64,000 nt of DNA, taken from NCBI RefSeq assembly GCF_002210435.1, contig NZ_MZMV01000024.1, forward strand, positions 1-64,000, in the 5' to 3' direction. Positions 7,285 to 15,325 of this stretch are shown here, one piece after another. The DNA is from Micromonospora wenchangensis. Lineage in GTDB: Bacteria > Actinomycetota > Actinomycetes > Mycobacteriales > Micromonosporaceae. Both the position numbers and the translations under genes were made by a program. Under the pieces are notes generated by a model. It did no database searches. It saw only the letters and a list, made by a program, of their open reading frames with translations, and had not been told where the DNA came from. How positions within the stretch are numbered: position 1 is the first letter of the stretch; each line of letters starts with the position of its first letter.

Positions 7285-8820
7285 TCAGCCGGTGGGCGAG
7301 CGGTCCCCGACCGGCGCGGTACGGGGACGGGGCACCACCGGGGCGGCGCGGCCGGTGCCACCCTCGCCGCGACCGGCATCGGCGCTGCCGGTGCCGCCCT
7401 CCTCGTGGTAGTCCTCCTCGACGTTGACCGCCCAGACGTCGTGGTCGGTGCCGTCGAGGATGTTCTCCGCGGCCAGCATCGCGGTGAGCATGGAGTGGTC
7501 CTGGTTGTTGTACCGGTGCATGCCGTTGCGACCCACCGGGTGCACGTTCGGCACCGCCTCGGCCAGCCAGCGGCGGATCACCTCGACGGCCTCGGCGTAC
7601 CCCTCGTCGTAGACCGGGTAGGCCTTCGGCATCCGCACCACGTACCCGGTGGTGACCGAGCCGGGGCGGACCAGGCCGAGCCGCTCCAGCTCGGCGGTGC
7701 CGAACGCGACCAGCTCCGGGTCGGGGGTCGACCACAGCTCGTCGCCCTCGTTGACGAAGTACTCCAGGCCCAGGCACGTGCCGCCGGCCCGGACCATCTC
7801 CGGTGACCAGGCGCCGTAGTTCTGGATCCGCCCGACCTGCACCCCGGGGGTGTGCACGTAGATCCAGTTGTCGGGGAACCCGGCCTCGGCCGGCACCACC
7901 AGCGCCACGGTCAGGAAGTCCCGGTGCCGCAGCGCGTCGGCGGCCTCGCGTACCTCGGTCGGGGCGGGCGGGTCCATCGCCCGGACCAGGGCCGAGATCG
8001 GCATGCTGGAGACCACGTGGTCGGCGGCGATCCGCCGCTCACCGGACGGGCCGTCGACGGTCACCGCGACCGCCCGGCCCTCCTCGCGGTGCACGGTGCG
8101 TACCGCCGTCTCCAGCTCGACCGTCCCGCCGCCCTTGACCACCAGTTCGGCGCAGCGTTCCCACATCATCCCCGGGCCGAGCCGGGGGTAGCGGAACTCC
8201 TCGATCAGGCTGGTCACCTCGGTTCCGCCACGCTGGGGCAGCAGCGCGCCCCGGATCGCCGCGCCGAGGGAGAGGTTGCGGATGCGCTGGGCCGCCCAGT
8301 CCGCCTGCAGCTCCGTCGCGGGGATGCCCCAGACCTTCTCGGTGTACGTCTTGAAGAACATCCGGTACAGCCGGGCCCCGAACCGGGCCGACACCCAGCC
8401 CTCGAAGTGGCTCTGGTCGGCCGGCGGACGCACCCGCGCCCACAGGTACGACCCGACACACCGGCACGCCTCCCACACGCCGAGGTTGCGCAGCGCGTTG
8501 CCGGCCCGCAGCGGGTAGTCGAAGAGCCGGCCCTGGTAGTGGATGCGGCTCATCCGGGGGCGCAGCAGGAAGTCGTCGTCGGAGAGCAACTCGTGCCAGA
8601 ACGCCTCGACCCGGGACACCTTGGTGAAGAACCGGTGCCCGCCGATGTCGAACCGCCAGCCCTCCCGCTCCACGGTGCGGCTGATCCCGCCCACCACGTC
8701 GTCGGCCTCCACCACGTCGACCGGGGCGTGCCGCCGGGTCAACTCGTACGCGGCTGTGAGGCCGGCAGGGCCGGCGCCGATGACAACCGTGTGCGGCTGC
8801 GCCATCAAAGACACCACCAT
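7285..8820 (-). CDS. FAD-dependent oxidoreductase, protoporphyrinogen oxidase/UGM-like
   Basis: The product (511 residues from the first ATG, 506 from MAQPH at 8805) begins with the Rossmann motif VVIGAGPAGLTAAYEL. The flavin-contacting GGISRTVEREGWRFDIGGHRFF follows, a pattern shared by protoporphyrinogen oxidase-like amine oxidases and UDP-galactopyranose mutases. The C-terminal part has GRNGMHRYNNQDHSM and the flavin-binding end of the fold at about residues 440-470, then a 40-residue disordered Gly/Pro tail. The substrate is unknown. Its proximity to mannosyltransferases could hint at a sugar-nucleotide or polyprenol substrate, but that is inference. Neither ATG has a clear ribosome binding site. 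It interrupts the otherwise conserved DUF4191-lipA neighbourhood. Confidence 0.75.
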   Translation of the reverse strand: MVVSLMAQPHTVVIGAGPAGLTAAYELTRRHAPVDVVEADDVVGGISRTVEREGWRFDIGGHRFFTKVSRVEAFWHELLSDDDFLLRPRMSRIHYQGRLFDYPLRAGNALRNLGVWEACRCVGSYLWARVRPPADQSHFEGWVSARFGARLYRMFFKTYTEKVWGIPATELQADWAAQRIRNLSLGAAIRGALLPQRGGTEVTSLIEEFRYPRLGPGMMWERCAELVVKGGGTVELETAVRTVHREEGRAVAVTVDGPSGERRIAADHVVSSMPISALVRAMDPPAPTEVREAADALRHRDFLTVALVVPAEAGFPDNWIYVHTPGVQVGRIQNYGAWSPEMVRAGGTCLGLEYFVNEGDELWSTPDPELVAFGTAELERLGLVRPGSVTTGYVVRMPKAYPVYDEGYAEAVEVIRRWLAEAVPNVHPVGRNGMHRYNNQDHSMLTAMLAAENILDGTDHDVWAVNVEEDYHEEGGTGSADAGRGEGGTGRAAPVVPRPRTAPVGDRSPTG

Positions 8821-9019
8821 CGATGAGTTGCGGGTCAGGGCTGGCGGAATCTAACACGATCCCGGCCTGCCCGGACAGCGCCGTCGAATCGACGCCGAGC
8901 TGCGGCCGGACACCTCTTGCGGGTGCCGCCGAGGTCTGGGAAGATCGACACACTCGAATGCCCGGCGGTCGTCGCCGTGGCTGGTGGCCCTCCGTGGGCG
9001 TGCCCGGTGGCGTCCCGGG

Positions 9020-10012
9020 TCAGCCGACGGTGACCGAGGCGTCCCGACGGGCCGTCAGCGCCTGCTGGTAGAGCCGCCCCGCCCGGTACGACGAACGCAC
9101 CAGCGGCCCGCTCATCACCCCGGCGAAACCGATCTCCTCGGCCTCCTCGCGCAGCTCGACGAACTCCTCCGGCTTGACCCAGCGGGTCACCGGGTGGTGC
9201 CGGGGGGTGGGCCGCAGGTACTGGGTGATGGTGATCAGCTCGCAGCCGGCGGAGTGCAGGTCGCGCAGTGCCTGGGAGACCTCGGCCCGCTCCTCGCCCA
9301 TGCCCAGGATCAGGTTGCTCTTGGTGACCAGCCCGGCGGCGCGGGCCTGCCGGATCACGTCGAGCGAGCGCTCGTAGCGGAACGCCGGACGGATCCGCTT
9401 GAAGATCCGCGGCACCGTCTCGACGTTGTGCGCCAGCACCTCGGGCCGGGCCCCGAACACCTCGGCGAGCTGCTCGGGGACGGCGTTGAAGTCGGGGATC
9501 AGCAGCTCGACACCGCAGCCGGAGCGCAACGCGTGGATCTGCCGGACCGTCTCGGCGTAGAGCCACGCGCCGCCGTCGGGCAGGTCGTCACGGGCCACGC
9601 CGGTGATGGTGGCGTAGCGCAGACCCATCGTGGCCACCGACTCGGCCACCCGACGCGGCTCGTCGGCGTCGAACTCCGCCGGCTTGCCGGTGTCGATCTG
9701 GCAGAAGTCGCAGCGCCGGGTGCACTGGTCGCCGCCGATGAGGAAGGTGGCCTCCCGGTCCTCCCAGCACTCGTAGATGTTGGGGCAGCCGGCCTCCTGG
9801 CAGACGGTGTGCAACCCCTCGCGCGAGACCAGCCCGCGCAGCTCGGTGTACTCCGGCCCCATCTTGGCCTTGACCTTGATCCACGGCGGTTTGCGCTCGA
9901 TCGGCGTCTCGGCGTTGCGCGCCTCGATCCGCAGCATCCGTCGCCCCTCGGGGGCGACCGTCGCGGAGCGCGCTGCCTGCTGGGTCGTCGGCGCGGAGTG
10001 CTCGATCGTCAC
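9020..10012 (-). CDS. lipA: Lipoyl synthase
   Basis: LipA inserts two sulfurs into protein-bound octanoyl groups by radical SAM chemistry, producing the lipoyl cofactor of 2-oxoacid dehydrogenases and glycine cleavage H protein. The 330-residue protein shows the auxiliary cluster motif CQEAGCPNIYEC (about residues 72-83) and the radical SAM motif CTRRCDFC. It also has GGDQCTRRCDFCQIDTGKP, and the C-terminal RSSYRAG serine motif that ligates the auxiliary cluster. I chose the GTG at 10012 because the conserved sequence starts shortly after it; the frame stays open further upstream but through non-coding sequence. It is divergent from the T-box/aspS-like unit; lipB lies about 2.7 kb away, separated by inserted genes. 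Confidence 0.96.
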   Translation of the reverse strand: MTIEHSAPTTQQAARSATVAPEGRRMLRIEARNAETPIERKPPWIKVKAKMGPEYTELRGLVSREGLHTVCQEAGCPNIYECWEDREATFLIGGDQCTRRCDFCQIDTGKPAEFDADEPRRVAESVATMGLRYATITGVARDDLPDGGAWLYAETVRQIHALRSGCGVELLIPDFNAVPEQLAEVFGARPEVLAHNVETVPRIFKRIRPAFRYERSLDVIRQARAAGLVTKSNLILGMGEERAEVSQALRDLHSAGCELITITQYLRPTPRHHPVTRWVKPEEFVELREEAEEIGFAGVMSGPLVRSSYRAGRLYQQALTARRDASVTVG

Positions 10013-10115
10013 AAAACCGAGCCTACGCCCGACGGCGGCGATCGATGCACGTCGGGCGACCGGCGTCACGTCACCGGTCTTGTGACACCGGCCACCCGGC
10101 GACCGGAAAAGCCCG

Positions 10116-10144
10116 TTACAGGCCGCGGGAACGGGTGCTAGCGT
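10116..10144 (+). promoter_or_regulatory. Promoter candidate for the T-box leader
   Basis: TTACAG (10116-10121) and TAGCGT (10139-10144) are spaced by 17 bp, a plausible housekeeping sigma promoter. It would start transcription near 10151, just before the first paired element of the T-box leader. Confidence 0.5.
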
Positions 10145-10150
10145 GCCGGC

Positions 10151-10420
10151 AGAGCTGTGACGGAGCCGAGTAACGCCCCGATCCGCCAGTGCAGAGAGCC
10201 GCCGGTTGCTGGAAGGCGGTCTGACGCCGGGGCGCGAAGACCCTCCCGAGCCGCGGGAAGAACGGCGCGTCCGCGCGCCCAGTAGAGCCCGCCCGGCTGG
10301 CCCCGGTGAAAAGGCGACGAATGAGGCTCCCGCCACGGCGGGGGCGAAGGTGTGGTGGCACCGCGAGGTTCCCGCTCGCCCACACCTCCCGGGGATCGCG
10401 TTGCGATTGATCGAGGAGGT
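10151..10420 (+). ncRNA. Translational T-box riboswitch, predicted tRNA-Asp specific
   Basis: The leader has the parts of a T-box. In stem I, 10174-10180 pairs with 10228-10234, with an apical GCCGCC/GGCGGT hairpin. The specifier loop has AGTAA (10169-10173) opposite GAA (10236-10238), the usual loop-E pair, and the next triplet is GAC (Asp, 10239-10241). The T-box hairpin has 10348-10355 (AGGTGTGG) paired with 10380-10387, a seven-base bulge TGGCACC, and GCGAG/CTCGC. The bulge bases TGGC (10356-10359) are complementary to an acceptor end GCCA, that is discriminator G, as in tRNA-Asp. ACCTCC (10384-10389) can alternatively pair with the ribosome binding site GGAGGT (10415-10420), so control is predicted at translation. 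Uncharged tRNA-Asp would free the site. Confidence 0.88.
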
Positions 10421-10427
10421 AACCGCC

Positions 10428-11714
10428 GTGCAACGCATCCTTTCCGCCCACCTGCCCACCCGCACCGGCGCGACCGTGCGGATCGCCGGTTGGGTGCACC
10501 GCCGCCGGCTGCTCAAGTCGGTGGCCTTCCTGATCGTCCGGGACGCCACCGGCCTGACCCAGGTGGTGGTCACCGACCCGGACGTGCGGGCCGCCGTGAC
10601 GGCGCTGCCCGAGGAGACGGTGGTCGAGGTGGTCGGCACGGTCACCGCGAACGGCACCGCCCCCGCCGGGGTCGAGCTGACCCACCCGACCGTACGACCG
10701 CTCGGCCCGCCCGCCGTACCGCCCCCGTTCGACCTCTACCGGCCGGCGCTCACCGCGACCCTGCCCACCCAGCTCGACCACGCGCCGGTGGCGCTGCGGC
10801 ACCCGACCCGCGCGGCGGCCCTGCGGATCGCGGCGGCGGCGGTGGCCGGCTTCCGGGCCACCCTGGACGCCCGCGACTTCGTGGAGGTGCACACCCCCAA
10901 GGTGGTCGCCACGTCCACCGAGAGCGGGGCGAACGTCTTCGCCCTCGACTGGTTCGGCCGGCCCGCGTACCTGGCCCAGTCGCCGCAGTTCTACAAGCAG
11001 CTCATGGTGGGCGTCTTCGAACGGGTCTACGAGGTGGGGCCGGTGTTCCGGGCCGAACCGCACGACACCGTCCGGCACCTGGCCCAGTACACCTCGCTCG
11101 ACGCCGAGCTGGGCTTCGTCGACGACCACCGGGACGTGATGGCGGTGCTGCGGGACACCCTCGCCGGGATGCTCGCCGAGGTGGCCCGGCGGGCCGGCGG
11201 CGCGGTGGCGACCCTGGGCCTGACCCTGCCCGAGGTGCCGGCCGAGATCCCCGCCGTGCACTTCACCGAGGCGCTGCGGATCGCCGGCGCACCCCCCGAC
11301 GAACCCGACCTGGCCCCCGCCCACGAACGGGCGCTGGGGGAGTGGGCGCGAGCCGCCCACGGGTCGGACTTCCTCTACGTCACCGGGTACCCGATGGCGA
11401 AGCGGCCGTTCTACACCCACCCCGACCCGGCCCGGCCCGCGTACTCGAACGGTTTCGACCTGCTGTTCCGGGGTCTGGAGCTGGTCACCGGCGGGCAGCG
11501 GCTGCACCGCCACGCCGACTACCTGGCGGCGCTCGCGGCGCGCGGCGAGCCGGTCGAGCCGTACGCCGGGTACGTCGACGCGTTCCGGCACGGGATGCCG
11601 CCGCATGGCGGCTTCGCGATCGGCCTGGAGCGGTTCGTGGCCCGGCTGGTCGGCGCGGCCAACGTCCGGGAGGTGACCGCCTTCCCGCGCGACCTGCACC
11701 GGCTGACCCCCTGA
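10428..11714 (+). CDS. Archaeal-type aspartyl-tRNA synthetase (possibly non-discriminating)
   Basis: This 428-residue class II synthetase has the length and layout of archaeal/eukaryal-type AspRS and lacks the large GAD insertion of the usual bacterial enzyme. An N-terminal OB-fold (about residues 15-105, with VRIAGWVHRRR) is followed by the catalytic domain: a motif 2 region FRAEPHDTVRHLAQYTSLDAE and motif 3 GFAIGLERFVARL, ending FPRDLHRLTP. Such enzymes charge tRNA-Asp and sometimes also tRNA-Asn. The GTG at 10428 has GAGGAGGT seven bases upstream; the open frame extends to 10206 but runs through the T-box leader, so longer starts are rejected. The tRNA-Asp T-box in front fits the product. 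AsnRS is less likely given the leader. Confidence 0.85.
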   Translation: MQRILSAHLPTRTGATVRIAGWVHRRRLLKSVAFLIVRDATGLTQVVVTDPDVRAAVTALPEETVVEVVGTVTANGTAPAGVELTHPTVRPLGPPAVPPPFDLYRPALTATLPTQLDHAPVALRHPTRAAALRIAAAAVAGFRATLDARDFVEVHTPKVVATSTESGANVFALDWFGRPAYLAQSPQFYKQLMVGVFERVYEVGPVFRAEPHDTVRHLAQYTSLDAELGFVDDHRDVMAVLRDTLAGMLAEVARRAGGAVATLGLTLPEVPAEIPAVHFTEALRIAGAPPDEPDLAPAHERALGEWARAAHGSDFLYVTGYPMAKRPFYTHPDPARPAYSNGFDLLFRGLELVTGGQRLHRHADYLAALAARGEPVEPYAGYVDAFRHGMPPHGGFAIGLERFVARLVGAANVREVTAFPRDLHRLTP

Positions 11715-12031
11715 ACCGCCGGGTGTCCGCGCGAACGAGCTGGGCCCGGCGGCCCGTGCCGGGCCGGCCTGGAGGCTGGCGGGGCGGACCGGGCCGGGCG
11801 GCCGTGCCGACGATGCTGGCCTGCGGCGGCCGCCTGGTCTGCCCGGCCGTCCGTGGTCGCCCACGGGGCGTGCACTCTGGGTAGTGGCCTCACGAGTGTC
11901 GCCCGTTGGTTGCTCTCCGTAATCGGCACGGGGTGAGGGTGAAGCCCGTATCTGTCACGTCTCGGCCCGCACCTCGCTGACCAGGGGTTTCGTCGCCGCC
12001 TTTCCCTACCCCACCTACCTGCCTATCCACG

Positions 12032-12100
12032 CTTTGCTCTGCTGCCATTGACGCGACGGTCACTTTCCGGATGCGGTGCCTCCAGGGCAGCAGAGCAAAG
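12032..12100. repeat. Palindromic element (CTTTGCTCTGCTGCC family)
   Basis: CTTTGCTCTGCTGCC at 12032-12046 is repeated in perfect inverted orientation at 12086-12100, with a 39-base spacer. The arm is far less GC-rich than its surroundings and the spacer is long for a terminator. It may be a small dispersed palindromic element like the two other families in this window. Confidence 0.7.
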
Positions 12101-12150
12101 TGGGGGAGAGGGGTAAGTGCTACCCGGTAGCTTTTCTTACGCTGCGTAGC

Positions 12151-12195
12151 GGCCTGAGCGGCCTGAGCGGCCTGAGCGGCCTGAGTGGCCTGAGC
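12151..12195. repeat. Five tandem copies of a 9-bp unit
   Basis: GGCCTGAGC is repeated five times head to tail (one copy ends in T). It lies in non-coding sequence and is probably a slippage-generated microsatellite. Confidence 0.85.
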
Positions 12196-12314
12196 GGTGT
12201 TGCGGCGGACGGCGCTGGGCGGCAGCGTGGCGGATACGGTGCCGGTGGATCTGCGGCGGCCCGACGGGGGCAACGGGAAGCGGCGAGGGTGGCGGGTGCA
12301 GCGGGGTGGCCGGG

Positions 12315-12707
12315 TCAGGCCGGGCCGAGCAGGTCCCAGCGGTTGCCGGCGATGTCCCGGAACACGGCCACCCGACCGTACGGTTCGGTGCGCGGCGGCG
12401 TCACGAACTCCACGCCGGCGTCGACCATCCGCCGGTGGACGGCGTCGAAGTCGTCGACCCGGAGGAAGAAGCCGACCCGGCCGGCGACCTGGTCACCGAC
12501 CGCCGCGTCCTGCCGCTCGCCGTCGGCGCGGGCCAGCAGGATGCCGGTCTGCGCGCCGGGCGGACGGACCACCACCCACCGCTTCGGGCGGCCGTCGTTG
12601 GTCAGCGAGGGCGCGTCCTCGACCAGCTCGAAGCCGAGAATCCCGGTGAAGAACGCGATGGCCGGGTCGTAGTCGGCGACGACGAGGGTGACGAGGTCGA
12701 TCCGCAC
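12315..12707 (-). CDS. VOC (glyoxalase/bleomycin resistance) family protein
   Basis: This 130-residue protein has the vicinal-oxygen-chelate fold pattern: MRIDLVTLVVADYDPAIAFFTGILGFELVED at the start and a second beta-alpha-beta-beta-beta module, with FRDIAGNRWDLLGP at the end. Such single-unit proteins dimerise to bind a metal in a cup and act on small electrophiles or sequester toxins; the substrate cannot be told. Its start lies 4 bp downstream of the lipB stop on the same strand, so it is probably expressed with lipB. Confidence 0.85.
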   Translation of the reverse strand: MRIDLVTLVVADYDPAIAFFTGILGFELVEDAPSLTNDGRPKRWVVVRPPGAQTGILLARADGERQDAAVGDQVAGRVGFFLRVDDFDAVHRRMVDAGVEFVTPPRTEPYGRVAVFRDIAGNRWDLLGPA

Positions 12708-12711
12708 CGGC

Positions 12712-13350
12712 TCAGCCGAGCAGGGTGGGCAGGTGCCGTTCCACCACGGGCAGCACCTCGGCCACCGTCACCGGGCGGCCCAACTCGGCGGTGAGCGAGG
12801 TGGTGCCGGCGTCGGCGATGCCGCAGGGCACGATCCGGTCGTAGTACGACAGGTCGCAGTCGCAGTTGATCGAGAAACCGTGCTGGGTGACGCCCCGGGC
12901 GACCCGGATGCCGATGGCGGCCACCTTGCGGGCCGGGCCCCGGTCGTCGTCGGGCACCCAGACGCCGCTGCGTCCCTCGACCCGCCCGGCGGTCAGCCCG
13001 AACTCGGCGCAGACGTCGATCAGCAACTGCTCGGTGCGGCGGACGTAGGCGACCACGTCGACCGGGTCGGGCAGCCGGACGATCGGGTAGCCGACGAGCT
13101 GCCCCGGGCCGTGCCAGGTGATCTTGCCGCCCCGGTCGACGTCGACGACGGGGGTACCGTCCATCGGCCGGTCCCAGGGCTCGGTGCGCTTACCGGCGGT
13201 GTACACGCTCGGGTGCTCCAGCAGCAGCACGGTGTCGCCGCGCTCGCCGGCCACCACCGCCTCGTGCAGCCGCCGCTGCTCGTCCCACGCGGCCGAGTAG
13301 TCGACCACACCCGCCCGGACGGCGGTCACCCCGGAAGTCGTCACGCTCAC
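12712..13350 (-). CDS. lipB: Octanoyl-[acyl carrier protein]:protein octanoyltransferase
   Basis: LipB transfers octanoyl groups from acyl carrier protein to the lipoyl-domain lysine, the step before LipA. The 212-residue sequence has HPSVYTAGKRT, GGKITWHGPGQLVGYPI, the catalytic lysine motif ARKVAAIGIRVARGVTQHGFSINCDCDL, and the catalytic cysteine in IVPCGI. Start is GTG at 13350. It lies in the same orientation as lipA but is separated from it by the divergent T-box/aspS unit and a VOC gene; in many actinobacteria lipB and lipA are adjacent. Confidence 0.96.
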   Translation of the reverse strand: MSVTTSGVTAVRAGVVDYSAAWDEQRRLHEAVVAGERGDTVLLLEHPSVYTAGKRTEPWDRPMDGTPVVDVDRGGKITWHGPGQLVGYPIVRLPDPVDVVAYVRRTEQLLIDVCAEFGLTAGRVEGRSGVWVPDDDRGPARKVAAIGIRVARGVTQHGFSINCDCDLSYYDRIVPCGIADAGTTSLTAELGRPVTVAEVLPVVERHLPTLLG

Positions 13351-13437
13351 CCCGCCACCCTAGCCCCGCCCACCTCCGCCGCGCCCCGTGAGCCTCGTCG
13401 CGCCACCCTGCGTGACCCCCGCAGGCGGCGGACCGGG

Positions 13438-15261
13438 TCAGCCGGCGGGGACCGTCCAGAGCCACACGTCGTCCACCCGGCGGGGCTCGCCGAGCAGGGC
13501 GGTGGCGGTACGGCGCAGGGCGTCCTCGTCGAGGTCGTACTTGGCCCCGTGCACCTCGTCGGGGAGCACGACCGCCTCGACCCCCCAGTACCGCAGGTCC
13601 GCCCGGGACAGCCGGATGCTGCCCTCGGTGACGATCGGCACCAGCCCGGTCCGCCCGGCCTGGTCCATCAGCGTGTCGAAGGTGCGCGGCGGCGGCCCGA
13701 TCCGGCCCCGACCGTCCGGGCCGCCGGGGCCGAGGAAGAAACCGGCGGGCAACCGGAACTCGCCCTGCCGGTGGGACAGGGCGTACGCCTGCCAGCGCTG
13801 CCCGTCGGGGGTGACGTCCAGGGTCAGCGGGATCGGGGTGAGCACTCCGCCCGGTGAGACGTACTCCCGCCAGGTGCCGGCGGTGACGAACTCCGGCACC
13901 GGCGGGCGGACGCTGGTCAGCAGCGGGGTCGGCAGCAGCGGCAGCAGCGCCGCCACGAACCCCACCCCCCACGCCCGGGCCGCCGTGCGGCCCGGCGGCG
14001 TCGCCCGCAGCCGGTCGACGGTGTACGCCAGCAGCACCCCGATCACCGGGGCCACCACCAGGGCCAGCCGGGACGGCAGGGCGGCGTTGACCACCGGTAG
14101 GTTGTCCAGCACCCCGAAGGGCAGCAGTTGACCGGTACGCCGTCCGTTCCACTTCGCCAGCGGCCCCCAGGACAGCACCGCGAAGACCACGGCGGTCACC
14201 CCGAGCGCGGTCAGCGTGGCCCGCCGGCCGGGGTCGGCCCGACGCCACAGCCAGCCGAAGCAGACCACGGTGAGCAGCAACAGCGGCAGCCCGAAGAAGC
14301 TGTTCTCCTCGGTCGGGTTGGGTGCCAGCGTGGTGTCCCAGCCCAGCGCCCCGGCCAGCGACCGGCTCGGGTACGCCCCGAACGCGGCGATGTCCTCGGC
14401 GTGGATGACCGGGTCGAAGCCGGTGCCGTGGAACCGCTGCGGCCCGGCGAAGTGCAACCACAGCGGGTACGCCAGCAGCACCCCGGCGACCAGCGCGGTT
14501 ACCGCCAACCCGCGTAGGAAGTCCGGCAGCGCGGCGCGGGCCTGCGCCCGGCGGGCCGGGTGCAGCGCCCAGACGGCGAGGAAGACGGCGACCGCCAGCG
14601 CGGTGAAGAACAACCCCTCGGCGGCGATCGAGAAGGCCACCGCGACCAGCACCCCGAGCACCAGCCCGCCCCGCAACCAGCGGCCCGGCCGGCGCAGCGC
14701 GAACACCCCGGCCACCAGCAGCGGCACCAACCAGCCGGCGGTCCAGTTCAGGTGGGCGTTGGCGTGCGCGACCATGCCGGGGGAGAAGGCGACGAACAGC
14801 GCCCCGACACCCGCCGCGAGCCGACTGCCGACCAGGTGCCGGGAGAGCAGCCAGTACCAGGCCAGCGCGGTGGCGGCGAGGTTGAGGGTGAGGATCACCA
14901 GGAACGTGGCCGGCGGCCCGATCAGGTACGTCAACGGCGCGAAGACCACCGCGTACACGGTGATCGAGGTGTTGACGGCGAGGTTCACCCCGTCCGGCAC
15001 GTTGAGCAGGTGGGTGAAGAGCGGGTTCTCCCCGTGCGTGACCGCGTACCCGCCGAAGGCCAGTAGCCACTCGAAGAGCGCCTGGTCGCTGGAGTTCACG
15101 GTGATCGCCCGCTGGTTCGGGTCGCGCCACAGCCCGCTGGTCACCCAGACCGCCAGCGCCACCGCGACGACCAGCACGGTCAGGTCGGCCCGCCGACCCC
15201 GGGCGGCGTCCGGGGCGGCGGTGGGCGGCGGGTCGGCGGCCAGGGTCGGGGAAGTCGGCAC
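13438..15261 (-). CDS. Large polytopic membrane protein, GT-C-like
   Basis: This 607-residue protein has about a dozen membrane segments between residues 25 and 430 and an extracytoplasmic C-terminal domain of about 170 residues. The first large loop (about residues 50-95) is NSSDQALFEWLLAFGG, with acidic residues placed as in GT-C membrane glycosyltransferases. The C-terminal part has LTLDVTPDGQRWQAYALSHRQGEFRLPAGFFLGP, which recalls periplasmic domains of such enzymes. No precise family is recognised. A lipid-linked sugar transferase for envelope glycans is a reasonable guess, not a finding. GTG start at 15261. It is an insertion between the conserved lipB and TIGR01777 genes. Confidence 0.65.
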   Translation of the reverse strand: MPTSPTLAADPPPTAAPDAARGRRADLTVLVVAVALAVWVTSGLWRDPNQRAITVNSSDQALFEWLLAFGGYAVTHGENPLFTHLLNVPDGVNLAVNTSITVYAVVFAPLTYLIGPPATFLVILTLNLAATALAWYWLLSRHLVGSRLAAGVGALFVAFSPGMVAHANAHLNWTAGWLVPLLVAGVFALRRPGRWLRGGLVLGVLVAVAFSIAAEGLFFTALAVAVFLAVWALHPARRAQARAALPDFLRGLAVTALVAGVLLAYPLWLHFAGPQRFHGTGFDPVIHAEDIAAFGAYPSRSLAGALGWDTTLAPNPTEENSFFGLPLLLLTVVCFGWLWRRADPGRRATLTALGVTAVVFAVLSWGPLAKWNGRRTGQLLPFGVLDNLPVVNAALPSRLALVVAPVIGVLLAYTVDRLRATPPGRTAARAWGVGFVAALLPLLPTPLLTSVRPPVPEFVTAGTWREYVSPGGVLTPIPLTLDVTPDGQRWQAYALSHRQGEFRLPAGFFLGPGGPDGRGRIGPPPRTFDTLMDQAGRTGLVPIVTEGSIRLSRADLRYWGVEAVVLPDEVHGAKYDLDEDALRRTATALLGEPRRVDDVWLWTVPAG

Positions 15262-15325
15262 GGAGCGGACGTTACCAACCGGAACTGGACCGACCGGTCG
15301 GACCCGCGACCCCGACCCCGGCGGG

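Larger units (their letters stand above)
11715..12314. other. 600-bp gene-free stretch between aspS-like gene and VOC gene
   Basis: No credible gene is seen. The stretch contains a 15-bp inverted repeat with a 39-base spacer around 12032-12100 and five tandem 9-bp repeats at 12151-12195. The two flanking genes converge on it. No tRNA or clear terminator was found besides the inverted repeat. Confidence 0.6.

Noticed and set aside
10206..10427. In-frame extension of the AspRS-like protein starting at ATG 10206
   Set aside because: The extra 74 residues would be encoded by the T-box leader, lack family similarity, and the GTG at 10428 has a perfect ribosome binding site.
10013..10657. Upstream extension of the lipA frame
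   Set aside because: It overlaps the promoter and T-box of the divergent unit; conserved LipA sequence starts after GTG 10012.
12151..12195. Tandem 9-bp repeats as a CRISPR array
   Set aside because: Repeats are too short, contiguous without spacers, and no cas genes are present.
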